A stretch of DNA of 64,000 bases from Ralstonia pickettii (GTDB lineage: Bacteria; Pseudomonadota; Gammaproteobacteria; Burkholderiales; Burkholderiaceae), in contig NZ_MCGB01000057.1 in the NCBI RefSeq assembly GCF_001699815.1, forward strand, positions 310,001-374,000. Reading direction: 5' to 3'. Both the position numbers and the translations under genes were made by a program. Below the pieces are notes generated by a model. That model was not told the origin of the DNA. It saw only the letters and a list, made by a program, of their open reading frames with translations, and did no database searches. This document shows, in pieces, positions 25,901 through 36,421 of this stretch (positions are counted from its first letter, which is position 1; the number at the start of each line of letters is the position of its first letter).

Positions 25901-27319
25901 ATGAACGCCACTGTCGCGCACAACGACCCGCTTCTGATCGCCCGTCATGCGGACGTGCTGGTCACCATGGATGCGCAACGCCGCGAGATCGCCGACGGCG
26001 CCCTGGTTGCGCGCGGTGGCGTAGTCGAATGGGTTGGCGCCTCGGCCGATCTGCCGTCGCAGTACCGCGAGGCCATCGGGCAACCCAACGTACGTGTGAT
26101 GGAACTGCGCGACCACGTGGTCACGCCGGGCTTCGTCAACACGCACCATCACATGTATCAGAGCCTGACGCGTGCCCTGCCCGCCGCGCAGGACGCCGAA
26201 CTGTTCGGCTGGCTGACCAACCTGTATCCGGTGTGGGCCGGCCTCACGCCCGAGATGGTGCGCGTGTCTACGCTCACGGCGATGGCGGAACTCCTGCTCT
26301 CGGGTTGCACGACCTCCAGTGATCATCTGTACCTCTATCCGAACGGCAGCCGGCTCGACGATTCCATCGAAGCCGCACAGCAGATCGGCATGCGCTTTCA
26401 CGCGGCGCGCGGCAGCATGAGCGTCGGCCGCAGCCAGGGCGGTTTGCCGCCGGACCGCGTGGTCGAAGGCGAAGAAGCCATCCTGAAGGAAACGCAGCGC
26501 CTGATCGAAACGTGGCACAACGCCGATCGCCATTCGATGCTGCGCGTGGTGGTGGCGCCGTGCTCGCCCTTCTCCGTCTCGCGTGACCTGATGCGCGAAT
26601 CGGCCAAGCTCGCGCGCAGCTACGGTGTGTCGATGCACACCCACCTGGCCGAGAACGATAACGACATCGCTTACTCGCGCGAGAAGTTCGGCATGACGCC
26701 GGCCGAGTACGCAGAAGACCTCGGCTGGGTCGGCCGCGATGTCTGGCATGCGCACTGCGTGAAGCTCGACGCGCACGGCATCGACGTGTTTGCACGCACC
26801 GGCACTGGCGTCGCGCATTGCCCGTGCTCGAACATGCGCCTGGCTTCCGGCATCGCCCCGATCCGCACCATGCGCGATGCCGGCGTGCCAGTCGGCCTTG
26901 GCGTGGATGGCAGCGCGTCGAACGATGGGGCGCACATGCTCGGCGAAACGCGGCAGGCCATGCTGCTCGCACGCGTCGGCTTTGGTCCCGCGGCGATGAG
27001 CGCGCGCGAGGCGCTGGAGATCGCCACGCTCGGCGGCGCGCGCGTGCTCAACCGCGACGACATCGGCGCGCTTGCACCCGGCATGTCGGCCGACTTTGTC
27101 AGCTTCGATCGTCACCAGGTCGGTTTTGCCGGCGCCGACCACGACCCGGTCGCGGCGCTGGTGTTCTGCGCCCCGTCCAACGTGGCGCACAGCGTGATCA
27201 ATGGGCGCGTAGTCGTCGAAGACGGCCGCCTGACCACGCTGGAACTCGACGCCCATCTCACGGTTCACCGGAGGCTCGCGCTGGAACTCGCGCAGGCTGC
27301 CCGGGCAGTCCCGGCCTGA
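25901..27319 (+). CDS. 8-oxoguanine deaminase (amidohydrolase superfamily)
   Basis: The protein has 472 residues and belongs to the amidohydrolase group of PA0142-type 8-oxoguanine deaminases, with relatives among hydroxyatrazine and cytosine deaminases. Metal ligands are visible in VNTHHHMYQSLTRALP (about residue 80), HTHLAEN (about 245), HAHCVKLD (about 283) and GVDGSASND (about 333). The CTTSSDHLYLYPNG block fits the PA0142 subgroup. The reaction gives urate plus ammonia from 8-oxoguanine, so the product enters the PuuD-UraH-UraD route encoded around it. It follows the permease by 4 bp. Confidence 0.88.
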   Translation: MNATVAHNDPLLIARHADVLVTMDAQRREIADGALVARGGVVEWVGASADLPSQYREAIGQPNVRVMELRDHVVTPGFVNTHHHMYQSLTRALPAAQDAELFGWLTNLYPVWAGLTPEMVRVSTLTAMAELLLSGCTTSSDHLYLYPNGSRLDDSIEAAQQIGMRFHAARGSMSVGRSQGGLPPDRVVEGEEAILKETQRLIETWHNADRHSMLRVVVAPCSPFSVSRDLMRESAKLARSYGVSMHTHLAENDNDIAYSREKFGMTPAEYAEDLGWVGRDVWHAHCVKLDAHGIDVFARTGTGVAHCPCSNMRLASGIAPIRTMRDAGVPVGLGVDGSASNDGAHMLGETRQAMLLARVGFGPAAMSAREALEIATLGGARVLNRDDIGALAPGMSADFVSFDRHQVGFAGADHDPVAALVFCAPSNVAHSVINGRVVVEDGRLTTLELDAHLTVHRRLALELAQAARAVPA

Positions 27320-27430
27320 CGCGATGGCGCCTTGCCTCGTTCATGACGCCGCTGTGATGTCGTGAATTTGGAAAGCCGCATTCCACTGTCTGACCGGTGT
27401 TGTATGAAGTCTCCTCGACATGAAAAAACC

Positions 27431-28393
27431 ATGACAAACAATAACTATCCGCGCGATCTCATCGGTTACGGCAAGAACCCGCCGAACGCCAATTGGCCGG
27501 GCGGCGCGCGCGTCGCCCTGCAGTTCGTCCTCAACTACGAGGAAGGCGGTGAAAACTGCGTCTTGCACGGCGATGCCGGCTCCGAGCAGTTCCTCTCTGA
27601 GATCATCGGCGCCGCGGCCTACCCGGCCCGCCACATGAGCATGGAGGGGATCTACGAATACGGATCGCGCGCGGGCGTGTGGCGCATCCTGCGCGAGTTT
27701 GAAAAGCGCGGCCTGCCGTTGACGATCTTCGGTGTGTCGATGGCCCTGCAGCGCCATCCGGACGTGACGCAAGCCTTCGTTGATCTGGGCCACGAAATCG
27801 CCTGTCACGGCTGGCGCTGGATTCACTATCAGAACATCGACGAAGCTACCGAGCGCGAGCACATGCGCATCGGCGTCGAGATCATCCGCGAGTTGACTGG
27901 CAATGCGCCGCTGGGCTGGTACACCGGCCGCGACAGCCCCAACACGCGGCGCCTGGTCGTCGAGCACGGCGGCTTTGCGTACGACGCCGACTACTACGGC
28001 GACGACCTCCCCTTCTGGACCGAAGTCGAAACCTCGTCCGGCGAGCACAAGCCGCACCTGGTGGTGCCGTACACGCTCGACACCAACGACATGCGCTTTG
28101 CCAGCCCGCAAGGCTTCAACACGGCCGACCACTTCTACCAGTACCTGAAGGACGCCTTCGACGTGCTGTACGAAGAAGGCGATCCCAACGGCCTTGCGCA
28201 GCCGAAGATGCTGTCGATCGGCATGCACTGCCGCCTGCTGGGGCGCCCGGCGCGCTTCCGCGCGCTGCAGCGCTTCCTCGACTACGTGCAATCGCACGAC
28301 AAGGTCTGGATCTGCCGCCGTATCGACATCGCGCAGCACTGGATCCAGAACCATCCGTATGCCAAGCAACCCGTTTTGAGCACCACAGCATGA
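27431..28393 (+). CDS. puuE: Allantoinase PuuE (polysaccharide-deacetylase fold)
   Basis: The protein has 320 residues. PuuE opens allantoin to allantoate and is unrelated to the DHOase-like allantoinase. Typical sequence is YPRDLIGYGKNPP, FVLNYEEGGE, GHEIACHGWRWI (metal-site His residues) and GRDSPNTRRLV. The ATG at 27431 matches the usual PuuE N-terminus; an in-frame ATG at 27404 would add nine residues. Its last codons overlap the uraD start (ATGA), so the two are translationally coupled. Confidence 0.94.
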   Translation: MTNNNYPRDLIGYGKNPPNANWPGGARVALQFVLNYEEGGENCVLHGDAGSEQFLSEIIGAAAYPARHMSMEGIYEYGSRAGVWRILREFEKRGLPLTIFGVSMALQRHPDVTQAFVDLGHEIACHGWRWIHYQNIDEATEREHMRIGVEIIRELTGNAPLGWYTGRDSPNTRRLVVEHGGFAYDADYYGDDLPFWTEVETSSGEHKPHLVVPYTLDTNDMRFASPQGFNTADHFYQYLKDAFDVLYEEGDPNGLAQPKMLSIGMHCRLLGRPARFRALQRFLDYVQSHDKVWICRRIDIAQHWIQNHPYAKQPVLSTTA

Positions 28394-28913
28394 GCCAGAC
28401 CACCTACACCCTCTCGCAACTCAACGGCATGGACGCGTCGCAGTTCGTGCAAGTCCTCGGCGGCGTCTACGAGCACTCCCCGTGGGTTGCCGAACAGGCC
28501 GCCACGCAGCGCCCGTTCGCCTCGGCCGAGCGCTCGCGGCTGCCATGCGCAATGCCGTGGACACCGCCGGCATTGAGCCGCAGCTCAAGCTCGTGCGCGC
28601 TCACCCCGAGCTGGCGGGCAAGGCGGCCGTGCGCGGTGAACTGACCGCCGAGTCGACGCGCGAGCAAAGTGGTGCGGGCCTGAACCAGTGCTCGCCGGAA
28701 GAGTTTGCACGCCTGCAGGCCCTCAACGCGCAGTACAACGAGAAGTTCGGCTTTCCGTTCATCCTGGCGGTGCGCAGCTATGACCGCCACGGCATCATCG
28801 ACAACTTCAGCGAGCGCGTGGAAAACGACCGCGATACCGAGCTGCGTGCATCGCTCGAACAGATTCATCGCATCGCGGGTTTCCGTCTGGCCGATTTGAT
28901 CGCCGCCAACTGA
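28390..28913 (+). pseudogene. uraD: OHCU decarboxylase uraD with a one-base frameshift
   Basis: The N-terminal part in frame from 28390 (TLSQLNGMDASQFVQVLGGV, EHSPWVAEQA) and the C-terminal part in the +2 frame (KLVRAHPELAGKAA, GFPFILAVRSYDRHGIIDNF) together make a complete UraD of about 174 residues. The break is at 28530/28531, GAGCGCTC where one extra G would restore SAEALAAAM. The expected reaction is decarboxylation of OHCU to S-allantoin, with the His of HPELAG as catalytic residue. As read, translation would stop at 28644 with a useless tail. A sequencing or assembly error is as likely as a real mutation, since all neighbours of the pathway are intact. Confidence 0.88.
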
Positions 28914-29065
28914 TTTCTCAGGTTCAGCAGCAAAAAACAACGCTGTGGGCGCGGTGTCATGGGGCATGGGACACCGTCCGGCATGGAGCCTGACCAGCCG
29001 GCCTGTGACTGCATCAAAGAATGCAGCGCAACCTGCAGTGACTTTCAACAACAAAGGAGGTAGCA

Positions 29066-30136
29066 ATGCAGTCGAAATTCAAGCGTGGCATGGCCGCGCT
29101 GGCAGTGGCATCGGCACTGGGGGCAGCAAGTGCCGGTGCGCAGGCGCAGTCGTCCGTCACGCTGTACGGCCAGGTGGATGCCTGGGCGGGCGCCACCAAG
29201 ACCCTGGGCGCATCGGATCGCGCCTGGGGCGTCAACTCGGGCGGTATGTCGACCTCGTACTGGGGCATGAAGGGCAGCGAAGATCTGGGCAATGGCTTGA
29301 AGGCGATCTTCACGCTGGAAGCGTTCTTCCGCCCGGACACCGGCAAGTACGGGCGCTTTGACGGCGATACGTTCTTCGCCCGCAACTCGTTCGTCGGCCT
29401 GCAATCGAGCACGTGGGGTTCGATCAAGCTCGGCCGCCTGACGCCGCCGTATTTCGTATCGACGATCCTGTTCAACCCGTTCATCGATTCGTACACGTTC
29501 TCGCCGATGGTGTTCCACACGTACCTCGGCAACGGCCTGCGCGGCCCCGGCGGTATCTCGGGTCTGGTGGGCGATTCGGGCTGGAACAACGCGATCATGT
29601 ATTCGACGCCGGACTTCAACGGTCTGACCGCCAACTTCATCTACGGCGCGGGCGAGCAAGCCGGCCACAACGGCCAGAACAAGTGGGGCGGCAACTTCCT
29701 GTACTTCCATGGCAACTTCGCAGCCACGGCGGCTTTCCAGCAGGTGCGCTTCGACTCCGCCCCGGGTGACCTGAACGCACTGGTGGCAGGCTTCTCGCGT
29801 CAGACGGCCGCGCAGCTCGGTGCCACGTACGACTTTGGCGTGGCCAAGGTCTACGGCCAGTACCAGTACATCAAGAACGCCATCAACTCGGGGGACGCGA
29901 AGAGCAACGGCGGCCAACTGGGCATGTCGGTGCCGGTGGGCCCGGGCAGCATCCTGGCGTCGTACGCGTACACCAAAACTTCGGGTGCGGCTGACGTGAA
30001 GCGCAACACGTGGGCGGTCGGTTACGACTATTCGCTGTCCAAGCGCACTGACGTGTACGCCGCGTACATGCGCGACAAGGTGACGAGCCTCAGCTCGGCA
30101 GACACCTTCGGCGTGGGCATCCGCGCGAAGTTCTAA
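29066..30136 (+). CDS. Gram-negative general porin, Burkholderiales type
   Basis: The protein has 356 residues with a signal peptide ending near AQAQSS, then SSVTLYGQVDAW, the usual first strand of OmpC-like porins in this order. The body consists of amphipathic beta strands, and the last residue is phenylalanine (FGVGIRAKF), as needed for insertion by the Bam machine. A trimeric 16-strand outer-membrane channel is expected. AAAGGAGG lies just before the ATG. Its place after the allantoin genes suggests it admits purines or ureides, but it has its own 150-bp upstream region, and a terminator follows. Confidence 0.93.
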   Translation: MQSKFKRGMAALAVASALGAASAGAQAQSSVTLYGQVDAWAGATKTLGASDRAWGVNSGGMSTSYWGMKGSEDLGNGLKAIFTLEAFFRPDTGKYGRFDGDTFFARNSFVGLQSSTWGSIKLGRLTPPYFVSTILFNPFIDSYTFSPMVFHTYLGNGLRGPGGISGLVGDSGWNNAIMYSTPDFNGLTANFIYGAGEQAGHNGQNKWGGNFLYFHGNFAATAAFQQVRFDSAPGDLNALVAGFSRQTAAQLGATYDFGVAKVYGQYQYIKNAINSGDAKSNGGQLGMSVPVGPGSILASYAYTKTSGAADVKRNTWAVGYDYSLSKRTDVYAAYMRDKVTSLSSADTFGVGIRAKF

Positions 30137-30151
30137 GCAGTCGGCAGCAAA

Positions 30152-30186
30152 GAAAAACGGCGCCTGGACTTTCCCCAGGCGCCGTT
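30152..30186. terminator. Bidirectional terminator between porin and maeB
   Basis: A perfect 14-bp stem (AAAACGGCGCCTGG with its exact complement) around a short loop, with T-runs on both strands, sits between two convergent genes. Confidence 0.92.
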
Positions 30187-30234
30187 TTCTTTTGGGCCGC
30201 CAACCTTCAGCGGCCCAACAGTTGGATCAACCAA

Positions 30235-32556
30235 TCAACGCGTAGCCGACACGTCTGCCACCGCCAGCGCCGTCATGTTGACGATGCGGCGCGACGTGGC
30301 CGACGGGTTCAGGATGTGCACCGGCTTGGCCGCGCCCAGCAGGATCGGGCCCACCGTCACGCCCTGCCCGCCCGTGATCTTGAGCAGGTTGAACGCGATG
30401 TTGGCGGCGTCGAGCGACGGCATCACCAGCAGGTTTGCGCTACCCGAGAACGCGCTCTTCGGCAGGAAATGATGGCGGATGTCTTCCGACAGTGCCGCGT
30501 CACCCTGGATCTCGCCTTCCACCTGCAGGTCGGGCGCTTCCACCTTCAGCAGGTCATACGCAGCGCGCATGCGGCGGGCCGATGCGTTTTTCGACGAGCC
30601 GAACATCGAGTGCGACAGCATCGCCACCTTCGGCTCCTGGCCGAAACGGCGCACTTCTTCTGCCGCCAGCTTGGTGATGTCGGCCAGCTCTTCTGCGCTC
30701 GGCAGCTCGTTGACGAACGTATCGGTGATGAACAGCGTGTGCTTCTCCAGCATCAGGCCGTTCATGGCGGCGAACACCTTGGCATTCGGGGCCAGGCCGA
30801 TCACGTCACGCACGTGTTCCAGGTGGGCGTCGAAGCGGCCAACCGTGCCGCACAGCAGCGCATCGGCATCACCCAGGCGCACCAGCAGTGCACCGATCAG
30901 CGTGTTCGAACGGCGCAGCGCCGACTTCGCCATGTCCGGCGTCACGCCGTTGCGGCCCATCAGCTCGTGGTAAGCGGTGTGGTACTGGTGATAGCGGCGG
31001 TCGTCTTCCGGATCGACCAGCTCGAAATGCACCCCCGGCTTCAGGCGCAGGCCGGCCTTCTGGATGCGCATTTCGATCACGTGCGGACGGCCGATCAGGA
31101 TCGGCTTGGCCAGGCCTTCGTCCACCACCGTCTGCACCGCGCGCAGCACGCGCTCTTCTTCACCTTCGGCGTAGACGACGCGCTTCGGGTTGGCCTTGGC
31201 GGCCGAGAACACCGGGCGCATGGTCAGGCCCGTGTGGTACACGAAGTCGCTCAGCTGGGCGCGATAGGCGTCCAGATCCTTGATCGGGCGCGTGGCCACG
31301 CCAGACTCTTCCGCGGCCTTGGCGACGGCCGGCGCGATCTTCTCGATCAGGCGCGAATCGAACGGCTTCGGGATGATGTAATCCGGGCCGAAGGTCAGGT
31401 CCTGGCCGGCATAAGCCTGCGCCACGGCATCGTTCGTTTCGGCTTCTGCCAGCTCGGCAATGGCCTTCACGCATGCCAGCTTCATCTCTTCCGTGATCTT
31501 GGTGGCGCCGCAATCGAGCGCACCGCGGAAGATATACGGGAAGCACAGCACGTTGTTGACCTGGTTCGGGTAGTCCGAGCGGCCCGTAGCGATGATGCAG
31601 TCCGGGCGCGCGGCTTTGGCCACTTCCGGGCGGATTTCCGGCTCGGGATTGGCCAGCGCCAGGATGATCGGCTTCGGCGCCATGGTCTTGACCATGTCGG
31701 CGGTCAGCACGCCGGCGGCCGAGCAACCCAAGAACACGTCTGCATCGCGCACGATGTCGGCCAGCGTACGGGCCGACGTGTCTTGCGCATAGCGCGCCTT
31801 GTTCGGCTCCATCTTGGCGTCGCGGCCGGCGTAGATCACGCCCTTGGAGTCGACTACGTAGACGTTCTCGCGCTTGACGCCCAGGCCGACCATCACGTCC
31901 AGGCAGGCGATGGCCGCGGCGCCCGCACCCGACACGGCCACCTTCACATTGCCGATGTCCTTGCCGACGACCTTCAGGCCGTTGAGCAGGGCAGCCGACG
32001 AGATGATCGCCGTGCCGTGCTGGTCATCGTGGAAAACGGGAATATTCAGGCGGTCACGCAGCTTCTGCTCGATGTAGAAGCACTCCGGCGCCTTGATGTC
32101 TTCGAGGTTGATCCCGCCCAGCGTCGGCTCCAGCGAGGCGATGATGTCAACGAGCTTGTCCGGATCGCGCTCGGCCAGTTCGATATCGAACACGTCCACG
32201 CCGGCAAACTTCTTGAACAGGCAGCCCTTGCCTTCCATGACGGGCTTGCTGGCCAGCGGGCCGATGTCGCCCAGACCCAGCACCGCGGTGCCGTTGGTGA
32301 TCACGCCGACCAGGTTGCCGCGCGACGTGTACTCCGCCGCCAGCGACGGGTCTTGCTCGATCGCGGTACACGGATATGCCACGCCCGGCGAATACGCCAG
32401 CGAAAGATCACGCTGGTTGATCAGCGCCTTGGTCGGGCGAACCTCAATCTTGCCGCGCGTGGGGGCGCGGTGATATTCAAACGCTGCGCGGCGCAGTTCG
32501 GCCTCGGCGCCTTGGTCTTGGGAATCCGGCGAGGCGTCGTGAAGCTTGTCGTTCAT
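30235..32556 (-). CDS. maeB: NADP-dependent malic enzyme MaeB
   Basis: The protein has 773 residues. It decarboxylates malate to pyruvate with NADP+. The malic enzyme N-terminal and NAD-binding domains fill about 1-430 ([45 protein letters not shown]). Residues of about 440-773 are a phosphotransacetylase-like domain that lacks that activity in characterised MaeB and serves in regulation and oligomer formation. The ATG at 32556 gives the normal MaeB start; the open frame upstream is not conserved. It converges on the porin and stands alone. Confidence 0.96.
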   Translation of the reverse strand: MNDKLHDASPDSQDQGAEAELRRAAFEYHRAPTRGKIEVRPTKALINQRDLSLAYSPGVAYPCTAIEQDPSLAAEYTSRGNLVGVITNGTAVLGLGDIGPLASKPVMEGKGCLFKKFAGVDVFDIELAERDPDKLVDIIASLEPTLGGINLEDIKAPECFYIEQKLRDRLNIPVFHDDQHGTAIISSAALLNGLKVVGKDIGNVKVAVSGAGAAAIACLDVMVGLGVKRENVYVVDSKGVIYAGRDAKMEPNKARYAQDTSARTLADIVRDADVFLGCSAAGVLTADMVKTMAPKPIILALANPEPEIRPEVAKAARPDCIIATGRSDYPNQVNNVLCFPYIFRGALDCGATKITEEMKLACVKAIAELAEAETNDAVAQAYAGQDLTFGPDYIIPKPFDSRLIEKIAPAVAKAAEESGVATRPIKDLDAYRAQLSDFVYHTGLTMRPVFSAAKANPKRVVYAEGEEERVLRAVQTVVDEGLAKPILIGRPHVIEMRIQKAGLRLKPGVHFELVDPEDDRRYHQYHTAYHELMGRNGVTPDMAKSALRRSNTLIGALLVRLGDADALLCGTVGRFDAHLEHVRDVIGLAPNAKVFAAMNGLMLEKHTLFITDTFVNELPSAEELADITKLAAEEVRRFGQEPKVAMLSHSMFGSSKNASARRMRAAYDLLKVEAPDLQVEGEIQGDAALSEDIRHHFLPKSAFSGSANLLVMPSLDAANIAFNLLKITGGQGVTVGPILLGAAKPVHILNPSATSRRIVNMTALAVADVSATR

Positions 32557-32783
32557 AGCAATGCATCCTGATGGGGAGTTCCGCAGACGAGGCGCACATG
32601 CGCTCAGGCAGAAACTCCCTGAGACGAAGTGGCAAAAAACAGTGGGAACAGAGAGAAACCGGGGGTGAGGCCGCACGCGTTGTGGGGCACCGTCAGAAGG
32701 GTAGCGACGGCGCGGAGGCAGCGCCGGCCAGGGGTGGCGGTCGGCGCGAGACGGGATGAATTGACAACGCTCAAGCGGAGTAC

Positions 32784-32833
32784 GGCTGGCGGCCTACAGA
32801 TTAGGTCATGCATTCTAACGTAGACCGCCAGCC
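32784..32833. repeat. Imperfect inverted repeat with 14-bp arms
   Basis: GGCTGGCGGCCTAC (32784-32797) and GTAGACCGCCAGCC (32820-32833) pair at 13 of 14 positions (the other is G-U or A-C depending on strand) around a 22-nt loop. It sits 18 bp after the DUF4136 gene and upstream of maeB, in a 295-bp gap. It could end transcription, stabilise an mRNA end or be a REP-like element. No T-run follows. Confidence 0.6.
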
Positions 32834-32851
32834 AAAACCCACCCTGGCGCA

Positions 32852-33520
32852 CTACTTGGGTGCCGGCCCGGAAGCTGGTTTGGCCGCCGGTTTCACCGAT
32901 GGATCAACAGGCAACTCTACGAGGATGGGCTGCGCGTTCGGCGCCGGGAAATTGGCAAAGGCGCTGCGTACCAGGTAAGGCATCACCGCCGTCAGCGATC
33001 CATCCCCACCCTGCGTTTGCGCCGTCACCTGATAAACACGCTTACCGGTGGCTGCCTCGTCAATTTCCACGTGATAGGCGTAGAACGGCACCTGCACGTT
33101 GGTATCCACATATTGCGGCCCCCACGGGCCCCAAGGCCCCCAAGGGCTGCGCCATGGCCCCCAGGGCCCCGGACCCCAATACGGGTCCGGATACACGGGC
33201 TGGCGCACCTGCACGAGGCGCGTGGCGGTCGAGTAGTCCAGGCGCACCACATAGCGCGCGCTGGCACGCGGCACGCTGGTAAAGCCGTGGGCAGCAAGCT
33301 GGTCTGATGTCCAGGCCTCGTAGGTCTGGCGTTCCAGGTCATTTTGCTGCGCTGCGGTGTGCTCGAAGGCATAGGTGCGCGGCGGGTTGTCGGTCCAGCC
33401 GGGTTGCCGGAACGCCGTCACCTGGCTGGTGACCGTGCTCGCACAGCCCGCCAGCAGGCTGGCCGCCATCAGCGCACCGGCCATCGGCCCGATGCCCGAT
33501 GACTTGATCCATTTCCACAT
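32852..33520 (-). CDS. DUF4136-family lipoprotein with a Trp-Gly-Pro repeat
   Basis: The protein has 222 residues. It starts MWKWIKSSGIGPMAGALMAA and has a lipobox LLAGC at about 22-26, so it is exported and lipidated. DUF4136 features include the TSQVTAFRQPGW segment and a long DYSTATRLVQVRQPVYPDPY strand. Unusual is a low-complexity run at about 125-145 rich in WGP units (GPGPWGPWRSPWGPWGPWGP), which would make a rigid aromatic surface. A Pro/Ala/Lys tail closes it. The start at 33520 is chosen for the signal peptide. The function of the family is unknown. Confidence 0.85.
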   Translation of the reverse strand: MWKWIKSSGIGPMAGALMAASLLAGCASTVTSQVTAFRQPGWTDNPPRTYAFEHTAAQQNDLERQTYEAWTSDQLAAHGFTSVPRASARYVVRLDYSTATRLVQVRQPVYPDPYWGPGPWGPWRSPWGPWGPWGPQYVDTNVQVPFYAYHVEIDEAATGKRVYQVTAQTQGGDGSLTAVMPYLVRSAFANFPAPNAQPILVELPVDPSVKPAAKPASGPAPK

Positions 33521-33672
33521 GAAAATCCCCCTACTCTCAATCAGACAGATGGCCGCGTGCCCGGAAACTGGCCGCACGCGGTCTGATACTCAGAGTGACG
33601 CCCGCCGCGGAAGATTCCCTCCAAGCGCCTGAGTACAATGGCCTTTTGCGTACCTCTACGAGGATGTTACCG

Positions 33673-36375
33673 ATGTTGCGCACCGATACCGCCGTCACGA
33701 TTTACCGCAAGGACTACACCGCGCCCGCTTTCCGCATTGACGAAGTGGCCCTGGAGATCGATCTCGTGCCCGAGCGCACCCGCGTCGTCAACCGCATGCG
33801 CATGACGCGCACGGATGCCGGCAAGCCGCTCGTGCTGGCGGGTGAAGGGCTCGAGCTGGCGGGCGCGACGGTCGACGGCAAAGCGCTGTCCGGCCTGCAG
33901 GCCTCCGACGACACGCTCACCATCGAAGCCGTACCGGCCGATGTTGGCACCAGCTTCACGCTGGAACTCACCACCTACTGCAATCCCGCAGCGAACTCCT
34001 CGCTGATGGGCCTGTACGTTTCCAACGGCAACTTCTTCACGCAGTGCGAGGCCGAGGGCTTCCGCAAGATCACCTACTTCCTCGACCGCCCGGACGTGAT
34101 GACCGTCTACACCGTCACGCTGCGCGCATCGAAAGCGGATTACCCCGTGCTGCTGTCCAACGGCAACCTCGTGTCGGAGCGCGACCTGCCGGACGGCCGC
34201 CACGAAGCCGTGTGGCACGACCCGTTCAAGAAACCGTCGTACCTGTTCGCGCTGGTGGCGGGCAAGCTCGAATGCATTGAAGAACGCATCCGATCGGCCT
34301 CGGGCAAAGAGAAGCTGCTGCAGGTGTGGGTGGAGGCGCAAGACCTGGGCAAGACCCGCCACGCGATGGATTCGCTCATCCACTCGATCCATTGGGACGA
34401 ATGCCGCTTCGGCCTGGAGCTGGATCTCGACCGCTTCATGATCGTCGCCGTGGGCGACTTCAACATGGGCGCGATGGAAAACAAGGGCCTGAACATCTTC
34501 AACACGAAGTACGTGCTGGCCAACGCCGAGACGGCAACCGATGTGGATTTCGCCAACATCGAATCGGTGGTCGGCCACGAATACTTCCACAACTGGACGG
34601 GCAACCGCGTCACTTGCCGCGACTGGTTCCAGTTGAGTCTGAAGGAAGGCCTGACGGTGTTCCGCGATCAGGAGTTCTCCGCTGACATGGCCGCGCTGGC
34701 CGGCAACGAATCCGCCGCTGCCAGCGCACGCGCCGTCAAGCGCATCGAAGACGTGCGGCTGCTCCGCCAGGCGCAGTTCCCTGAAGACGCTGGCCCGATG
34801 GCCCACCCGGTACGGCCCGACAGTTACGAAGAAATCAACAACTTCTACACCGTCACGGTGTACGAAAAAGGCGCCGAAGTCGTGCGCATGTACCAGACGC
34901 TGCTGGGCCGCGACGGCTTCCGCAAGGGCATGGACCTGTACTTCCAGCGCCACGATGGCCAGGCAGTCACCTGCGACGACTTCCGCGCGGCCATGGCCGA
35001 TGCCAACGGCCGCGACCTCACGCAATTCGGCCGCTGGTACAGCCAGGCCGGCACGCCGGTCGTTGCTGTTGAGGGCCACCACGATGCGGCCACGCACACG
35101 TACACGCTCACGCTGCGGCAACGCTGTGAGCCAGTCGGCATCGAGACCACCAGCGGCATCCAGAAGCAGCCGTTCCACATTCCGTTTGCGGTGGGCCTGA
35201 TCGACAAGCAGGGCCGTGACTTGCCGCTGCGCTTGCGTGGCGAGGCCGCATCGCCCTCGCCCATAACCACGCGCGTACTGGACTTCACTGAAACCAAGCA
35301 GACCTTCGTCTTCGAAGACGTGGCCGAAGCGCCGTTGCCCTCGCTGCTGCGCAATTTCTCGGCGCCGGTGATCGTGGAATACGGCTATACGACCGAGCAG
35401 CTTACGTTCCAGCTCGCGCACGATTCCGACCCGTTCAACCGCTGGGAAGCCGGCCAGCGCCTGGCCACCGACACCCTGCTGCGCATGGTGACCGACATCC
35501 AGCACGGCCGCGCGCCGGTGGTGGATCCGGCGCTGGTCGAAGCCCTGCGCGCCGTGGTCGCCGACACCTCGCTTGATCCGGCCTTCCGCGAGCAGATGCT
35601 GATCCTGCCGGCCGAGAGTTACCTGGCCGAGCGCATGGACGTAGCCGACCCGGCCGCCATCCACACCGCGCGCCGGACGTTGCGCCGCACCCTGGCGGAA
35701 CAGCTCAATGCGGAACTGCTGCGCGCCTATCAGGACAACCAGACCGAAGGCGCCTACTCGCCCGATGCCGTGTCTGCAGGCAAGCGTGCGCTCAAGAACA
35801 TCGCCCTCGGTTATGTGGTGGAAACCGAAGCCCCCGAAGCGCTGGCCCTGGCCGAACGGCAATATGCCGGCGCCACCAACATGACCGACCGCATGGGCGC
35901 CCTCTCGGCGATGGTCAACAGCTACGCCCCTGGCCGGGAAGCCGCACTGGCCGATTTCTACACGCGCTTCGCCGACGACGCCCTGGTCATCGACAAGTGG
36001 TTCTCGCTGCAAGCCATGCAGCCGGGCACCACCGGCAAGCCAACGCTGGAAACCGTTCGAGCCCTGATGACTCATCCGGCCTTTACGCTGCGCAACCCGA
36101 ACCGAGCGCGTTCGCTCATCTTCAGCTTCTGCTCGGGCAACCCAGCGCAGTTCCACGCCGCCGATGGGTCGGGCTATGCGTTCTGGGCCGAGCAGGTGCT
36201 GGCGCTCGACGCCATCAACCCGCAGGTCTCTGCCCGCCTGGCCCGCGCGCTGGACCGCTGGCGCAAGTACGTGCCCGCGCTGCGCGACGCCATGCAGGAC
36301 GCGCTCAAGCGCGTGGCGGCACATCCGAGCCTCTCGCGCGATGTGCGCGAGATCGTTGGCAAGGCGCTGGCCTGA
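33673..36375 (+). CDS. pepN: Aminopeptidase N (M1 metallopeptidase)
   Basis: The protein has 900 residues. It removes N-terminal residues from peptides in the cytoplasm. The zinc site is H302-E303-x-x-H306 with E325 (HEYFHNWTG through LSLKEG) and the exopeptidase motif GAMEN is at 266-270. The DUF3458 domains of the E. coli PepN type fill the C-terminus. The ATG at 33673 is preferred over 33664 because ACGAGG lies at the right distance. It precedes fbp by 46 bp and may be cotranscribed with it. Confidence 0.95.
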   Translation: MLRTDTAVTIYRKDYTAPAFRIDEVALEIDLVPERTRVVNRMRMTRTDAGKPLVLAGEGLELAGATVDGKALSGLQASDDTLTIEAVPADVGTSFTLELTTYCNPAANSSLMGLYVSNGNFFTQCEAEGFRKITYFLDRPDVMTVYTVTLRASKADYPVLLSNGNLVSERDLPDGRHEAVWHDPFKKPSYLFALVAGKLECIEERIRSASGKEKLLQVWVEAQDLGKTRHAMDSLIHSIHWDECRFGLELDLDRFMIVAVGDFNMGAMENKGLNIFNTKYVLANAETATDVDFANIESVVGHEYFHNWTGNRVTCRDWFQLSLKEGLTVFRDQEFSADMAALAGNESAAASARAVKRIEDVRLLRQAQFPEDAGPMAHPVRPDSYEEINNFYTVTVYEKGAEVVRMYQTLLGRDGFRKGMDLYFQRHDGQAVTCDDFRAAMADANGRDLTQFGRWYSQAGTPVVAVEGHHDAATHTYTLTLRQRCEPVGIETTSGIQKQPFHIPFAVGLIDKQGRDLPLRLRGEAASPSPITTRVLDFTETKQTFVFEDVAEAPLPSLLRNFSAPVIVEYGYTTEQLTFQLAHDSDPFNRWEAGQRLATDTLLRMVTDIQHGRAPVVDPALVEALRAVVADTSLDPAFREQMLILPAESYLAERMDVADPAAIHTARRTLRRTLAEQLNAELLRAYQDNQTEGAYSPDAVSAGKRALKNIALGYVVETEAPEALALAERQYAGATNMTDRMGALSAMVNSYAPGREAALADFYTRFADDALVIDKWFSLQAMQPGTTGKPTLETVRALMTHPAFTLRNPNRARSLIFSFCSGNPAQFHAADGSGYAFWAEQVLALDAINPQVSARLARALDRWRKYVPALRDAMQDALKRVAAHPSLSRDVREIVGKALA

Positions 36376-36421
36376 ATGTCACCGCTTGTATCGTAAAATC
36401 GCGCCCGTCTCAGGAGAACCC

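Noticed and set aside
23491..25923. Open frame of 810 codons on the minus strand across the GntR and permease genes
   Set aside because: It crosses two well-supported genes and their intergenic region and its His/Arg/Asp-rich translation is not protein-like.
27420..27434. Five-codon mini frame MKKP-stop overlapping the puuE start
   Set aside because: Lacks a ribosome binding site and is too short to separate from chance.
30316..32571. Open frame of 751 codons on the plus strand antisense to maeB
   Set aside because: A shadow of maeB; no conserved motifs and no ribosome binding site.
33667..36324. Open frame of 885 codons on the minus strand antisense to pepN
   Set aside because: A shadow of the pepN coding frame, with no recognisable domain and an atypical composition.
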